From Eubacterium sp. (GTDB taxonomy: Bacteria > Bacillota > Clostridia > Oscillospirales > Ruminococcaceae), in contig JAFLRX010000014.1 of the NCBI GenBank assembly GCA_022511265.1, forward strand, positions 10,493 through 63,531: 53,039 nt of DNA. Direction: 5' to 3'. Below, piece after piece: positions 1-9,704 of this stretch (the first letter of the stretch is position 1; each line of letters begins with the position of its first letter). Both the position numbers and the translations under genes were made by a program. The notes under the pieces were generated by a model. The model searched no databases and was not told where the DNA came from. It saw only the letters and a program-made list of their open reading frames with translations.

Positions 1-217
1 TCGTATCGGGAGCGTCGGTCTCGGGCACGGTCGTATCGGGAGCGTCGGTCTCGGGTACGGTCGTATCGGGAGCGTCTGTCTCAGGTACAGTAGTATCGGG
101 AGCGTCGGTCTCGGGTACAGTAGTATCGGGAGTGGACGACGACTCAGGTGTGGATGAAGACTCAGGAGTGGAGGATGATTCCGGTGTGGAGGACGACTCA
201 GGTGTGGATGATGTCTC
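1..217 (-). repeat. Tandem repeats encoding the adhesin stalk
   Basis: Two in-frame tandem arrays sit at the left edge. Positions 1-120 hold four near-identical 30-bp units (10 residues, DTTVPETDAP), continuing out of the window. Positions 131-217 hold about five 18-bp units (6 residues, ESSSTP) with synonymous differences. Both are multiples of three, so copy-number change alters stalk length and keeps the frame. They are coding repeats with no spacers, so not CRISPR. Confidence 0.9.
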
Positions 218-3200
218 GGGCGTCTTTTCCTCTTCCTTGTTTTCAACTACAGGAACCTGATCTGCATAGCTGTCATCGCCGTACAGCTTATAGCCTACCT
301 TGCCCTTTTCTATCCAGAATACATATACCTTGGTATCCTTTACGTATCCATCGGCTGCGCCGGTCTCTACAACATAGTAGGTCTTGCCGTTTTCAAGTCC
401 GTAGGTCTCTACGTCAAATCTTACGACCGCTCTGATGTTAGGCGCGGTACCTTCAAGCACTACCTTAACGTCTGCGCCTATCTTATCCTTAGGACCGTCT
501 TCGGCGCTGTAGTCTGCGTACAGACCAAATGTCGTCTGTGCCGCAAGCTCTGCAAGACGTGTCGGGTCGGTCACAGCCTCGCCGTCGGCATAATATACCT
601 TATCCAGCATTATGTCAACAGGATTCTTCTTATTGATTACATTGATGTCGGTCTTCAGATAATCAGCGGGGTTATCGCTGTAGGTTCTGAGATACTTAGC
701 AACGCCGTTTTCATCAATATAGATGTATACAGTCTCGTTGCTCTTGGTATAGCCGTCAGCCGATGAGGTCTCCTTCAGGCTGTAGAAGCTGTTGCACTTG
801 AGGCCGTCGGTCTCGTCAAAGCGTACGTATAACTTGCCGTTCTCGTAGATAAGTCCGTCGGTAACGGCTACTTCTTCGCCCTCTGCGTCGTACAGCGTGA
901 ATACCGTATCTGCCTTCAGCTTGTTGAGGGCATCGGTGGTCAGCTTGCTGAGGTCGTTGATATCGTCAAAGCTCTTGGTTATCTCGATCTCCAGCTTTTT
1001 ACGCTCGTTATAGTATACCAGTGTTGCGCCCTTATCGTCATAATCGGCAGACGCGGTGGACGGACGCCAATGTACGCCGTTCTTGTCTACGGTTATGATA
1101 TATACTTCGGTACTCTGAGCATAGTCAAAGTCTGCGGCAACAGGTCCCTCATACAGCCTGTATTCGCCCACGCCGAGCGAGAGGAAGGAAACGGTTGCAA
1201 CGCCGTTGACCAATTTGGGTGACTGGTGATCAAGCGGTAAGGTCTCACCGCTCTTAACCAGATAGAATACAGTACCGTTAAATACCGCGCTGTCCAGCGT
1301 GGTTGAATCTATCTGTGCACCCAAGCTGTCCTTGTATACCTTATTAAAGGTAAAGTCATAGAACACGGGCTCGGCAACCTTTTGGTTGATAACGGTTCTT
1401 ACTGCCGCCGAGAAGGCGTCGCTTGCGCCCTTCTTGAATACTATCGTGCCGTCGTCGTTGATGCGTACATCTACAACATCAGCGCTCTGCTGATACTTAA
1501 CCTCTTTATCGTCAGCGTTAGTATAGGACGGAGCAGCGTTCTCCTTGATCTGATAATCGCCCGGCTGGTTGCCGTCGGGTATTGTAAATGTAATTACAAG
1601 GCGGTTATTGGCAAGATTTGCCTCTGCTATGCCCTTAACTATTTCTTTATCGCCCTGATACAGGCTGAAATCAACGCTTGCGATAAGCTCTGCCAGCTCT
1701 TCAGCTGTAAGCGCGCTGAGCTGTGTCTCGGTAAAGGTCTTGAATATCTCGATAGTGCCGTCAACCGTTACTATCTCGGTATTTGTGATAGACGGATTGC
1801 CGGTAAATTTCTCGGCATCAGCGGTCTTATTGTCATATACCTTGTAATAGGTTGCTGTGCCGTGGCGATCAAACTCAACAAGTATCTGAACGTTGTCCGA
1901 GTTCTCATAGCCGGACTTTTGCTCGTCATCCGCAAGCTCGGATATCAGATATTTATGTCCGGGCAACAGACCCTCGATATCCGCGCCGTCGAAGATAACA
2001 ACAGCCTTTCCGTCCTTCCATACGGGAGAAGCGGTAGCCAGCACGGTGCTACCCTCGGTGATAACGAATACGGTGTTCTTCAGCCATTCGTTCAGCGCGT
2101 CTTCATCAATTTCGCCCTGTGCATCAGCAAAATCAGCGGTAAAGTCTTTTCCCGCAAATTCCTTAACAAATTCGATGTAAGGAACATATATCAGCTCGTT
2201 TACGAAAGGCATCTCATTGCCCTGAGCGTTAGGCGCGGTAGGCGTGGTATAGCTTACGCTGCCGTCCTCGGCAATGGTAAAGCTGTAGCCTGCCGCATTT
2301 ACCTTGCTGTCGTAATTTTCGGGAGCCTGGCTCTCTACTATGGTATAGGTCTTGCCCTTTTCAAGAACGATTGTTTCGCCGTTTACGCCGACGGTCACGC
2401 CGCCCTTGAATACAAAGGTTATCTTCTTGCCGTCCACAACGGTGGGAGATATTTCGGCAAGCACGGTATCACCCAGTTTAAGACAGAACTTGGTACCCGC
2501 TGCCAGTCCTGCGATATCGGCATCTGCCGCGTCCTCGTAGGTCTTGGAAATTACCAGCTCTATCAGCGCGTTGTTAAATGCTACGGCAGAGCCGTCAACA
2601 GATTCTTCATCAAGATAATATGCGGTCTCTCCGTCGGCGTTTATCTCGCATCTGTATACCTTGCTGCTGATGCTGTAATTATCGGGTGAGCCGGTCTCCG
2701 CGAGGTAATATACGCCCGGCTCGAGATCTTCAAACAGCACATACGCGCCGTTGTCGTATGAAAGCTCTACATCGTCGGTAAGCTTGTCGCTGAGTGCCGC
2801 GTCTGCAAACAGCGCAAATGTTGTATCGCCGAGCAATGCCTTTATTTGTGCTTCTGTCAGGGCGCCGTCAAAGGTCTTGGTTGCCTTTACCGAGCCGACT
2901 ATCTTCTTATTGTCCACGCCGGTTACGCGTACGTCGGGAGTAACGGTTATTGTACCGTCCGCTGCAACGGATACCTCGATATCCTGTGCAGCCTCATATC
3001 CGGCAGGTGCGGTCTCCTTGATAACGTAATCGGTGCCTGCGGTAAGGCCGGTAAAGGTCACCTTGCCGTCGGCGTCGGGTGTCACGGTCTGTATAGAATT
3101 AGCGGTGTCGCCCTTGATGTACAGATCAAACTTGGTAGCAGCATGCAGTGTGGTAACATTAACGCCGTTGTAGGTCTTGTTGAAGGAAATGTCGTCAACA

Positions 3201-6200
3201 TCTACAACGCTCAGCTCATTTACCACGGTAAGCGAGGTCGAGCCGGGTCCCATCGCGGTTTCGTCAACGTATTCAGAATAATGGGTCACGCCGCTGTTGT
3301 CCACATAGCATACATAAACCGTATCATCCTTGATATAGTCGGAATGAGCGGAATATTCTTTCAGATAATAGGTCTCGCCGTACTCCAGTCCGTCAAACTC
3401 CGCATAGAACGAGCCGCCGGAATATTTTACGGATACAGGCTCGCCTATCATAGTCTCGCATGCGGGATCTTCATACAGCGCGAACTTGGTGGCTGCGCAC
3501 AGCTCTGCTATCTTTTCGGCAGAGGGCGAGGTCAGCCCCTCAAATCTCTTGGTAACTCTTACCGAGCCGAAGGATTCAAGGTAGTTTGTCAGCGTGAACG
3601 CGCCGTTTTCGACAGTGGTCTGCTGACCGTTTTCATCGGTCACAACGATGGTGATGTCACCGTCAGCGGTGATATATACGTCTATCTGACCGTCAAACAC
3701 CACATATCCGTCCGCCGTGCGCGCCTCGGTGATTACATAGTGCGCGTCGGCAGCCGCAGTGCCTTTCTCAAGGTCGTCGAATACCAGCTTGCCCTTGCCG
3801 GTGGTTTCGTCCCAGACAGGGGTTACACGTCTTGTGTTACCGTCGGCGTCCTTGATAACAAATATCGTTTCCGCAAAGAACTCTTCGTCCTGTGCGTATT
3901 CACTCAGGTCAAGCTCTTCCCAATCCTTATAGATAACTACAGGATCGGACTCAGGTATATTGTAGGAGTCTATTTCTACGCGGAAATTACGCGCGCCGTC
4001 GGTGAATATGATATCATCGAATATCGCGGAATAATATGTCTCAAAATACTCTTCGTCAAGGTCTTTCAGGAATACCGCGTAATAATGATTTCTGTCAAGC
4101 GCATAGCCCTCGGGAGCCTCGGTCTCGTATACCTCGATAAGAGTATCGTACGGCAGGTTTGTCTCGTTGAATATACCGTCGATACCTTCCATATTCTGGG
4201 TGGTATATTCTCTTTCTACCCAGCCGTCGCCGGTCTCATATCTTACCATGAACTTGGCGCCGTTGAGACGTTCGCCGTTTTCGTCAAACTTACGGGTTAC
4301 CAGGCTGACAGATACTGAGCCGGAAGAACCGGACTTATAGGAAAGGCCGTCGCCGCTTACCGAGTTGCTTTCTCTCTCAGAGTCCTTCTGCTCTACACCG
4401 TTTATCTCAAGGTGTATCTTATTGGTGAAATAAGGCTTATAGCTGTAGTCATAACGTGACTCGGCCTCTGCCCTTGCCTGCTCTATCGCGTCAGCCGCTT
4501 CTTTAGTCAGCATCGTATAGAAGGTTATACGCAGGTAGGAATTAGCATACGCCTCGGGTATGTTGATAGTGAAGCCGGAATAAGACACCTGCAGATCAAA
4601 GTCCGCGGTCACGTCCTTAGTGGTTTGGGTAGGATTGATATAATCCTTACCGCTTGCGTTGTATTCCAGCTCGTCGTAGAATGTCTTTATCTCTTCAATT
4701 TTGAAGAACGGACGGCTTGCCTCGTTTAACAGCTCGCTGTCGGAGATGACCATTCTCATACCGGTGTCGGTAAGATCATCGACGATGGTCATACCGCCCA
4801 TATCAAGACCGCCCTTGTTGAACTCAACCACCCATTTGAGTGCGTTGGCCTCAGAGCTGTGATTGCTTGCGCCGTCGCTGTTATCCGCACTGTAGCCTAT
4901 CTTCTCGGTATTTTCGTACTTGGAATATACCGCCGCGGATTTCTTTACGTTAAAGTCGTTGCCGTAAATGTTGCCGGTAAATACAGCGTCGTTCTTGAAT
5001 TCTGTCCAGTCATAGTCAGAATCCCCGAGGAATGCCTCGGCAAAATCTTCGTCTATCTTTAATGTCAGCGTAATAACATAGCACTCGCTGATGCTGTCAC
5101 CGAAAGTAAATTCAATAGTATCCTTGTTGTATTTCTGCTTGCTGCCGTTGTAGGACGCGGTACCCTCTATAATTCTCATTGTTATTCCTGCAGCTGCGGG
5201 ATCGGTATAGAATGTACCTATATAATCGCTGTATTCGTTATAGCCGTTGTCGTAAACGGATATGCCGTTTATACCGACAAGCGATGTGCCTATCGGCAGC
5301 TGCTCAAGCAGCAGAGGATCGGTAATGGTATATGCGTTGGGGTTAACTACGATACGGAATCTGAACTCGTTGGTGCCGTCCTCAACAGACATGCTGCTTA
5401 CGTATCCGCCGTTGCCGTATCCGCCGTCGCCGGTTGCCCAGCTGTTGGCCTTGTATACACCCTTATACAGCAGAGAGTTGGACATCTCTGTCTCCGCCTC
5501 AGAGCTAAAGCCGTCGGCGTACGCAATGTTGTTGTACTTTTGGGTGGTCTTCTCATTCCAATCGGGGAACTGCTTGCGTCCCTCGCTGTCTACGGTGTAA
5601 TGCTCATCGCTGTCATAATCCTGAGCCAGCGAATCATAATCATCGAATTTTGTGCGTACCTGGAACTGGATGCTCATTTCCTCGGTGATGTTGAACATCA
5701 GGAAATCAATATGCAGCTGTCCGTCAGCGTCCTCGATGATGTAATAGCCCTCATCGCCAACTTCGGGCTTTTCGGGCATAACGGTACCCTTATAGGACAG
5801 CGCCCTGCCGAGACCGTTTATCCATACGCCCTGACCGTTGTTATTGGTATAGTACCATGCAGGCACAGTCTGACCTTCCTGTATGTAATCGGAGATAACT
5901 ACATGGTCGTATGCCTGCTTGTCATCCTTATTGAACTCAATGTTCCATATAAACTCGCCGTTAGCGGCGTCATAGCCGCTTGAAGTCTTGTATACAGACT
6001 GTACCTTCTTCTCGGTAAGCTCGACCTCGTTGGCTTTTTTATGCACGCCCTTTTTGCCGATATCGCCTAAATCGTGCTCTTTGCCGTCGGGGGTGGTCGC
6101 TTTCATCTCATCGGTTATCAGTTTGGCATCGTTGACAACCTTTGCCTTGCCGTCAGAGTCATACTCTTCGGCTGTGGTCTTGTAGGTGATCGTTATGGTA

Positions 6201-7786
6201 TTTCCGGAGGAAAGCAGGCTGTTAAGGTCAACTATAAAGCCTATCTTGTTGCCCTCTCCGTCGGTAACATAACCTGCGGAATTGCCGTTCAGCAGCGCCT
6301 GAGCCTGCTCGGGGGTAAGAGTGGCGAGATCATAGGAGGATGCGCCGAGATCCGCCATACTGCCGCCGAGTATGCTGAGCGAGCCGTCAATGATATCCTG
6401 GTTGTCAAACCAGTCAACCAGATACGGATTTTCTATATCAAAATCAGTAACGTCTATGGTAACTGTCCATAAAACCTGCATCGGCTTTTCGTTCCAGTCG
6501 TTTACCCAGCCTTGCTTATCTACGATCTGAGTATTTTTTACGCTTTGGCTTGCCGAACCGTTGACACTGTCATTATTATTAGTGTCATCGGGAGTGGGGT
6601 CATAATATGCGGTGTTGTATGCCGATTTGTACTGTATCGTGCCGCCGCTCTGCGAGGTGCTGTCGAGCTGGCTTTTCAGATATTCGTCGGTAAACGCATA
6701 TTCCAGCTTAAAGGTCTCGGAGGTCTTGTCTTTGCCATCGGGGAAATCATAAACGAACTTGCCGTCTTTAATGTATTTCTGTAAATCATCGCCCTTTATT
6801 ACAGTGCCGTCGGACAGTGTAACAGAGTACAGCTCTAACGCCTGAGCGCCGTCAAGATAAAGGTATACGTCATCAGAAAACGCGCCGCCGTCGAGGACAG
6901 CTTCATTATCCGCCTGAACTACCGCGTCAAAGGTCAAGCCGAAAGCGCCGTTTTGCGAGCCGCTCTTGGTGACCTTATAGTCTATCTGCTTTTCAGGTTC
7001 GGGCTTGTGCTGTTCGATAATAACACTGCCGTCCGCCTCACCGTTAGGCATCTTGGATTCCCAACTGGAGTCCTCATCGCTGGACGCATTGGACTGCGCG
7101 TGTATCTCAAACCAGAAAGGATCCTGTCCCCAGAACAAGAACTCTTCAAAGAAGTCAACGTCTATCAGATAGCTGTCGTCGTCTTCGGTTATTCTGTAGC
7201 TACCGGTAGCGATATCATGATCATCGGGACCGTCAGTAAAGAGAATGTTACCGTTCTTCAGCTGATCGGGTATGTTGATCTGAGCCTGCTCTTCAGCACG
7301 CTGATTGCCCTCATATACATCTATGTTCTTGTTTATCCTAAAGCTTGCGGAGACGGTAGGAAGCTCCCAGCCGGGATTTTCCGACAATATATTCTTAACA
7401 ATGTCTCTCATATTCTCAAAGTCGCCCGGCTGCAAAGCCAACGCGCTGTTGGGAAAGTCGCGGTCGTACAGCTGCTTAAACCTTGCCTGTACCAAGCCGC
7501 GGAAATCCGACACGGTTAACGGATTACCGTCAGTGTCATTGCCTACGACCGTAGAGTTTATCTTGTCATTGTCAACGGTGACCTTTACACTGAGGTCAAC
7601 CTTGACGTTTTCACCCTCTCCGGGGCTGACATTGACACCTATGTCGGTGACACAGTTTGAGTTAATACCCGTGTACTCTGCCTTTGCCGTGATGCCCAGC
7701 AGTCCGAACAGACTGACATCGCTCGGCAATACGCATTGTACCGCGAGTACAAACGCTGTGAATAGTGCGATAAAACGTTTCTTCAT
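1..7786 (-). CDS. Giant multidomain cell-surface adhesin (SpaA/Cna-B repeats), C-terminus outside window
   Basis: An uninterrupted minus-strand frame runs from ATG at 7786 past the left edge, at least 2595 residues. A ribosome site (GGAGG, 10 nt upstream) and a strong promoter fix the start. Residues 1-36 are a signal peptide (MKKR, hydrophobic core, AKA cleavage site). Residues ~37-1150 look like adhesin Ig-like N-domains. From about 1155 to 2500 there are about eleven beta-sandwich units of ~110-130 residues of SpaA/Cna-B type. Most start with a T-K-x-F/Y pattern, carry a middle F-x-L-Y strand, and end at an Asn-containing strand, the Lys/Asn arrangement typical of intramolecular isopeptide bonds. 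A low-complexity stalk (TPESSS then DTTVPETDAP repeats) follows. A sortase signal would be expected beyond the window. Likely role: host or community adhesion, or a pilin-like stalk; ligand unknown. Confidence 0.88.
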   Translation of the reverse strand, partial: MKKRFIALFTAFVLAVQCVLPSDVSLFGLLGITAKAEYTGINSNCVTDIGVNVSPGEGENVKVDLSVKVTVDNDKINSTVVGNDTDGNPLTVSDFRGLVQARFKQLYDRDFPNSALALQPGDFENMRDIVKNILSENPGWELPTVSASFRINKNIDVYEGNQRAEEQAQINIPDQLKNGNILFTDGPDDHDIATGSYRITEDDDSYLIDVDFFEEFLFWGQDPFWFEIHAQSNASSDEDSSWESKMPNGEADGSVIIEQHKPEPEKQIDYKVTKSGSQNGAFGLTFDAVVQADNEAVLDGGAFSDDVYLYLDGAQALELYSVTLSDGTVIKGDDLQKYIKDGKFVYDFPDGKDKTSETFKLEYAFTDEYLKSQLDSTSQSGGTIQYKSAYNTAYYDPTPDDTNNNDSVNGSASQSVKNTQIVDKQGWVNDWNEKPMQVLWTVTIDVTDFDIENPYLVDWFDNQDIIDGSLSILGGSMADLGASSYDLATLTPEQAQALLNGNSAGYVTDGEGNKIGFIVDLNSLLSSGNTITITYKTTAEEYDSDGKAKVVNDAKLITDEMKATTPDGKEHDLGDIGKKGVHKKANEVELTEKKVQSVYKTSSGYDAANGEFIWNIEFNKDDKQAYDHVVISDYIQEGQTVPAWYYTNNNGQGVWINGLGRALSYKGTVMPEKPEVGDEGYYIIEDADGQLHIDFLMFNITEEMSIQFQVRTKFDDYDSLAQDYDSDEHYTVDSEGRKQFPDWNEKTTQKYNNIAYADGFSSEAETEMSNSLLYKGVYKANSWATGDGGYGNGGYVSSMSVEDGTNEFRFRIVVNPNAYTITDPLLLEQLPIGTSLVGINGISVYDNGYNEYSDYIGTFYTDPAAAGITMRIIEGTASYNGSKQKYNKDTIEFTFGDSISECYVITLTLKIDEDFAEAFLGDSDYDWTEFKNDAVFTGNIYGNDFNVKKSAAVYSKYENTEKIGYSADNSDGASNHSSEANALKWVVEFNKGGLDMGGMTIVDDLTDTGMRMVISDSELLNEASRPFFKIEEIKTFYDELEYNASGKDYINPTQTTKDVTADFDLQVSYSGFTINIPEAYANSYLRITFYTMLTKEAADAIEQARAEAESRYDYSYKPYFTNKIHLEINGVEQKDSERESNSVSGDGLSYKSGSSGSVSVSLVTRKFDENGERLNGAKFMVRYETGDGWVEREYTTQNMEGIDGIFNETNLPYDTLIEVYETEAPEGYALDRNHYYAVFLKDLDEEYFETYYSAIFDDIIFTDGARNFRVEIDSYNIPESDPVVIYKDWEELDLSEYAQDEEFFAETIFVIKDADGNTRRVTPVWDETTGKGKLVFDDLEKGTAAADAHYVITEARTADGYVVFDGQIDVYITADGDITIVVTDENGQQTTVENGAFTLTNYLESFGSVRVTKRFEGLTSPSAEKIAELCAATKFALYEDPACETMIGEPVSVKYSGGSFYAEFDGLEYGETYYLKEYSAHSDYIKDDTVYVCYVDNSGVTHYSEYVDETAMGPGSTSLTVVNELSVVDVDDISFNKTYNGVNVTTLHAATKFDLYIKGDTANSIQTVTPDADGKVTFTGLTAGTDYVIKETAPAGYEAAQDIEVSVAADGTITVTPDVRVTGVDNKKIVGSVKATKTFDGALTEAQIKALLGDTTFALFADAALSDKLTDDVELSYDNGAYVLFEDLEPGVYYLAETGSPDNYSISSKVYRCEINADGETAYYLDEESVDGSAVAFNNALIELVISKTYEDAADADIAGLAAGTKFCLKLGDTVLAEISPTVVDGKKITFVFKGGVTVGVNGETIVLEKGKTYTIVESQAPENYDSKVNAAGYSFTIAEDGSVSYTTPTAPNAQGNEMPFVNELIYVPYIEFVKEFAGKDFTADFADAQGEIDEDALNEWLKNTVFVITEGSTVLATASPVWKDGKAVVIFDGADIEGLLPGHKYLISELADDEQKSGYENSDNVQILVEFDRHGTATYYKVYDNKTADAEKFTGNPSITNTEIVTVDGTIEIFKTFTETQLSALTAEELAELIASVDFSLYQGDKEIVKGIAEANLANNRLVITFTIPDGNQPGDYQIKENAAPSYTNADDKEVKYQQSADVVDVRINDDGTIVFKKGASDAFSAAVRTVINQKVAEPVFYDFTFNKVYKDSLGAQIDSTTLDSAVFNGTVFYLVKSGETLPLDHQSPKLVNGVATVSFLSLGVGEYRLYEGPVAADFDYAQSTEVYIITVDKNGVHWRPSTASADYDDKGATLVYYNERKKLEIEITKSFDDINDLSKLTTDALNKLKADTVFTLYDAEGEEVAVTDGLIYENGKLYVRFDETDGLKCNSFYSLKETSSADGYTKSNETVYIYIDENGVAKYLRTYSDNPADYLKTDINVINKKNPVDIMLDKVYYADGEAVTDPTRLAELAAQTTFGLYADYSAEDGPKDKIGADVKVVLEGTAPNIRAVVRFDVETYGLENGKTYYVVETGAADGYVKDTKVYVFWIEKGKVGYKLYGDDSYADQVPVVENKEEEKTPETSSTPESSSTPESSSTPESSSTPESSSTPDTTVPETDAPDTTVPETDAPDTTVPETDAPDTTVPETDAPDT

Positions 7787-7805
7787 AAAACAAATTCCTC
7801 CTGAC

Positions 7806-7854
7806 CAGTGTTTTTATGAATACATATGAGTTATATATGTGAGATAGAACACTG
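7806..7854 (-). promoter_or_regulatory. Hairpin in the 5' leader of the giant adhesin mRNA
   Basis: CAGTGTT at 7806-7812 pairs with AACACTG at 7848-7854, and ACATAT (7822-7827) with ATATGT (7835-7840) inside it. The structure lies between the promoter and the ribosome site, ending ~11 nt before the GGAGG. It could stabilise the long mRNA or gate translation; no T-tract follows, so it is not a terminator. Confidence 0.45.
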
Positions 7855-7874
7855 ATGCTATTCTAGTGTTAAAT

Positions 7875-7903
7875 ATTTTATCATAAGTAAGCAGAAAAGT
7901 CAA
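7875..7903 (-). promoter_or_regulatory. Sigma-A promoter of the giant adhesin
   Basis: On the minus strand, TTGACT (7903-7898) and TAAAAT (7880-7875) are separated by exactly 17 bases. The start codon is ~89 nt downstream of the -10 box, giving a leader of ~80 nt. Confidence 0.75.
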
Positions 7904-8023
7904 TATTATTTCACTTGCAAAGAAAGCAAATTTTGATATTATAATATTTTTTCGGTAATTTGTATAAAAAGAAAAACTAAAAATAGTGCAAAAAGTCATG
8001 TTAATAATTCCCTGCCGAAATAT

Positions 8024-8053
8024 AAAAAGGTCACCTCATGAAGTGACCTTTTG
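8024..8053 (-). terminator. Intrinsic terminator after the MATE gene
   Basis: AAGGTCAC pairs with GTGACCTT around a short loop. On the minus strand it is followed by TTTTTATATTT. It lies 7 bases past the MATE stop codon. Confidence 0.8.
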
Positions 8054-8059
8054 TGGGAG

Positions 8060-9421
8060 TTATTCAGTTGCATACATTGGGGCTGTATATTTTGCGAACG
8101 CCCTTTTCCTTACTATAAAGTATGTTACCATCATCGCCGTGCCTGTTACCACCCATGTCGCGGGGTAAACATTCATCAGCATTTCAAAGGTATTGAAGAT
8201 AGGATATACGGTATACACCCACGCAAAGCGCAGCGCGCAGGTTCCTACTATAGTGATGACCGCCGGCAGCATGGAATATCCCATTCCTCGCATCGCCGCC
8301 GCAGAGACCTCGTATATCACCGGCATGAAGGTGAGCAGCTCGACATGCAGCATCCGTATCATCGCGTAATATATAACCGCCGGGTCGGTGGTAAAGGGCT
8401 GTATCACATATTCTCTCAGCAGCACGAATGTACCCGACATTATCCCGGTGCCTATCAGTCCGAACATCATACCGAGAGCCAGTATCTTTTTGCAGCGGTC
8501 ATGCCGATTCGCGCCAAAGTTCTGCCCGGTGAAGGTGACCACCGTCTGGCTGAACGCATTTGTAATAAAGTAAGTGAAAAACTCAAAATTCACAGCATCT
8601 GCGCTGCCTGCCACGGCGTCCGAGCCAAAGCCATTTATCTGCGTCTGAATACATACGTTTGACAGAGAGAACACCATACCCTGTATACCCGCGGGGACAC
8701 CTATCTTTATAACACGCAGCAGGTGGTTCTTCTTTATGCCCAGTCTGCGCAGGTCAAGCCGTATTAGCTTATCCGCGCGCCGCAGGAAAACAAACATCAT
8801 TGCCGCGCTGACAGCGTTAGATACCAGCGTCGCAATGCCGACGCCCGCGACACTCATCTGAAAAACAATAACCAGCAGCAGATTAAGCCCGATATTCAAT
8901 ACGCCGGACACCATAAGGCAGTACAACGGTTTTTTAGTGTCTCCGACGCTGCGCAGTATTGCCGACCCGAAGTTGTAGAACATGATAAACGGCATACCCG
9001 CAAAGTAGATACGCAGATACAGCACCGCCTGATCTATCACGTTTTCAGGTGTGTCCATCAGCCGCAGCAGCGGCGGCGCGACAAGCTGTCCCAGCGCAAG
9101 TATGGCAAAGCCGCTTATCAGCGCAACCACGATAACGGTATGCACCGCCTCGCGCACCTCTTTTTTTCTGTCCTGTCCTATGTAGTTGGAAATTACAACA
9201 TTTGCGCCTACCGATAATCCTGCAAACAGGTTTATCAGCAGGCTGACCACCGAGCTGTTGCCGCCGACTGCCGCCTGCGCGTCACTCCCGGCGAACTGCC
9301 CTACCACCGCGATATCGGCGGAATTAAAAAGCTGCTGCAATATACTGCTTGCCGCTATCGGCAGCGCGAACAGCAGCATCTTCTTCGGCAGCGGTCCGTG
9401 AAGCATATCAATTTGCTTCAT
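8060..9421 (-). CDS. MATE family multidrug/toxin efflux transporter
   Basis: A ~453-residue polytopic membrane protein. The N-terminus (MLHGPLPKKMLLFALPIAAS, then QQLFNSADIAVVGQFAG) is characteristic of the NorM/DinF-like MATE family, which exports cationic drugs or metabolites using Na+ or H+ gradients. About twelve membrane helices arranged as two six-helix halves are visible, and the length fits the family. The frame opens at 9430, but the ribosome site AAAGAG directly abuts that ATG; the ATG at 9421 lies 9 nt from it and is preferred. Monocistronic with its own promoter and terminator. Substrate cannot be predicted. Confidence 0.9.
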   Translation of the reverse strand: MKQIDMLHGPLPKKMLLFALPIAASSILQQLFNSADIAVVGQFAGSDAQAAVGGNSSVVSLLINLFAGLSVGANVVISNYIGQDRKKEVREAVHTVIVVALISGFAILALGQLVAPPLLRLMDTPENVIDQAVLYLRIYFAGMPFIMFYNFGSAILRSVGDTKKPLYCLMVSGVLNIGLNLLLVIVFQMSVAGVGIATLVSNAVSAAMMFVFLRRADKLIRLDLRRLGIKKNHLLRVIKIGVPAGIQGMVFSLSNVCIQTQINGFGSDAVAGSADAVNFEFFTYFITNAFSQTVVTFTGQNFGANRHDRCKKILALGMMFGLIGTGIMSGTFVLLREYVIQPFTTDPAVIYYAMIRMLHVELLTFMPVIYEVSAAAMRGMGYSMLPAVITIVGTCALRFAWVYTVYPIFNTFEMLMNVYPATWVVTGTAMMVTYFIVRKRAFAKYTAPMYATE

Positions 9422-9455
9422 AAAAGTCATCTCTTTTCGATTTTACTAATGTAAA

Positions 9456-9484
9456 ATTATAACACTTTCCGTCGCTTTCGTCAA
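9456..9484 (-). promoter_or_regulatory. Sigma-A promoter of the MATE gene
   Basis: Minus-strand TTGACG and TATAAT with a 17-base spacer, ~35 bases upstream of the chosen start. Confidence 0.8.
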
Positions 9485-9544
9485 GCGTAAAATAAGCCCT
9501 GCTATTAAATGAATAGCCATATAGAAGGATATACTTAATTTATC

Positions 9545-9700
9545 GGGGAGACCTTTCTGTATAAAGGTCTCCCCGTCCCCCCTTCCAAAGACTTTTATTA
9601 TTTTCTTCCCAAGGGAGCTTTGGCACCCTTGAGAAGAAAATATTAAAAAGTTTTGGGGAGAGAGTTTGAGAGAGACCCTTTTACAAAAGGGTCTCTCTCA
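9545..9700. repeat. 156-bp imperfect palindromic intergenic element with hairpin tips
   Basis: The left tip is a perfect 12-bp hairpin (GGGGAGACCTTT / AAAGGTCTCCCC, 9545-9574). The right tip is a 16-bp hairpin with a 2-nt loop (9667-9700). Between them lies a third hairpin centred at ~9620 (TTTTCTTC..AAGGG / CCCTT..GAAGAAAA). The two halves are also related as inverted copies: each reads, outside to inside, gagacc-hairpin, C/T-rich run, AAAGACTTTT-like, ATTTTCTTC, AAGGG. It lies between two minus-strand genes. Looks like a MITE/REP-type mobile intergenic repeat; it may also end transcription of the DUF1275 gene, whose stop is 5 bases away. Confidence 0.65.
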
Positions 9701-9704
9701 ATAA

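Noticed and set aside
1-217. Repeats resembling a CRISPR array
   Set aside because: The repeats are contiguous, lack spacers, keep a reading frame and encode a Ser/Thr/Pro stalk.
1382-4318. Long plus-strand open frames of 435 and 490 codons opposite the adhesin
   Set aside because: They lie antisense to a clearly coding frame with signal peptide, promoter and ribosome site; their translations are low-complexity shadows with no domain, and no ribosome site precedes them.
8051-8662. 203-codon plus-strand ORF opposite the MATE gene
   Set aside because: Wholly antisense to a conserved membrane protein; no start signals; composition is a shadow of the other strand.
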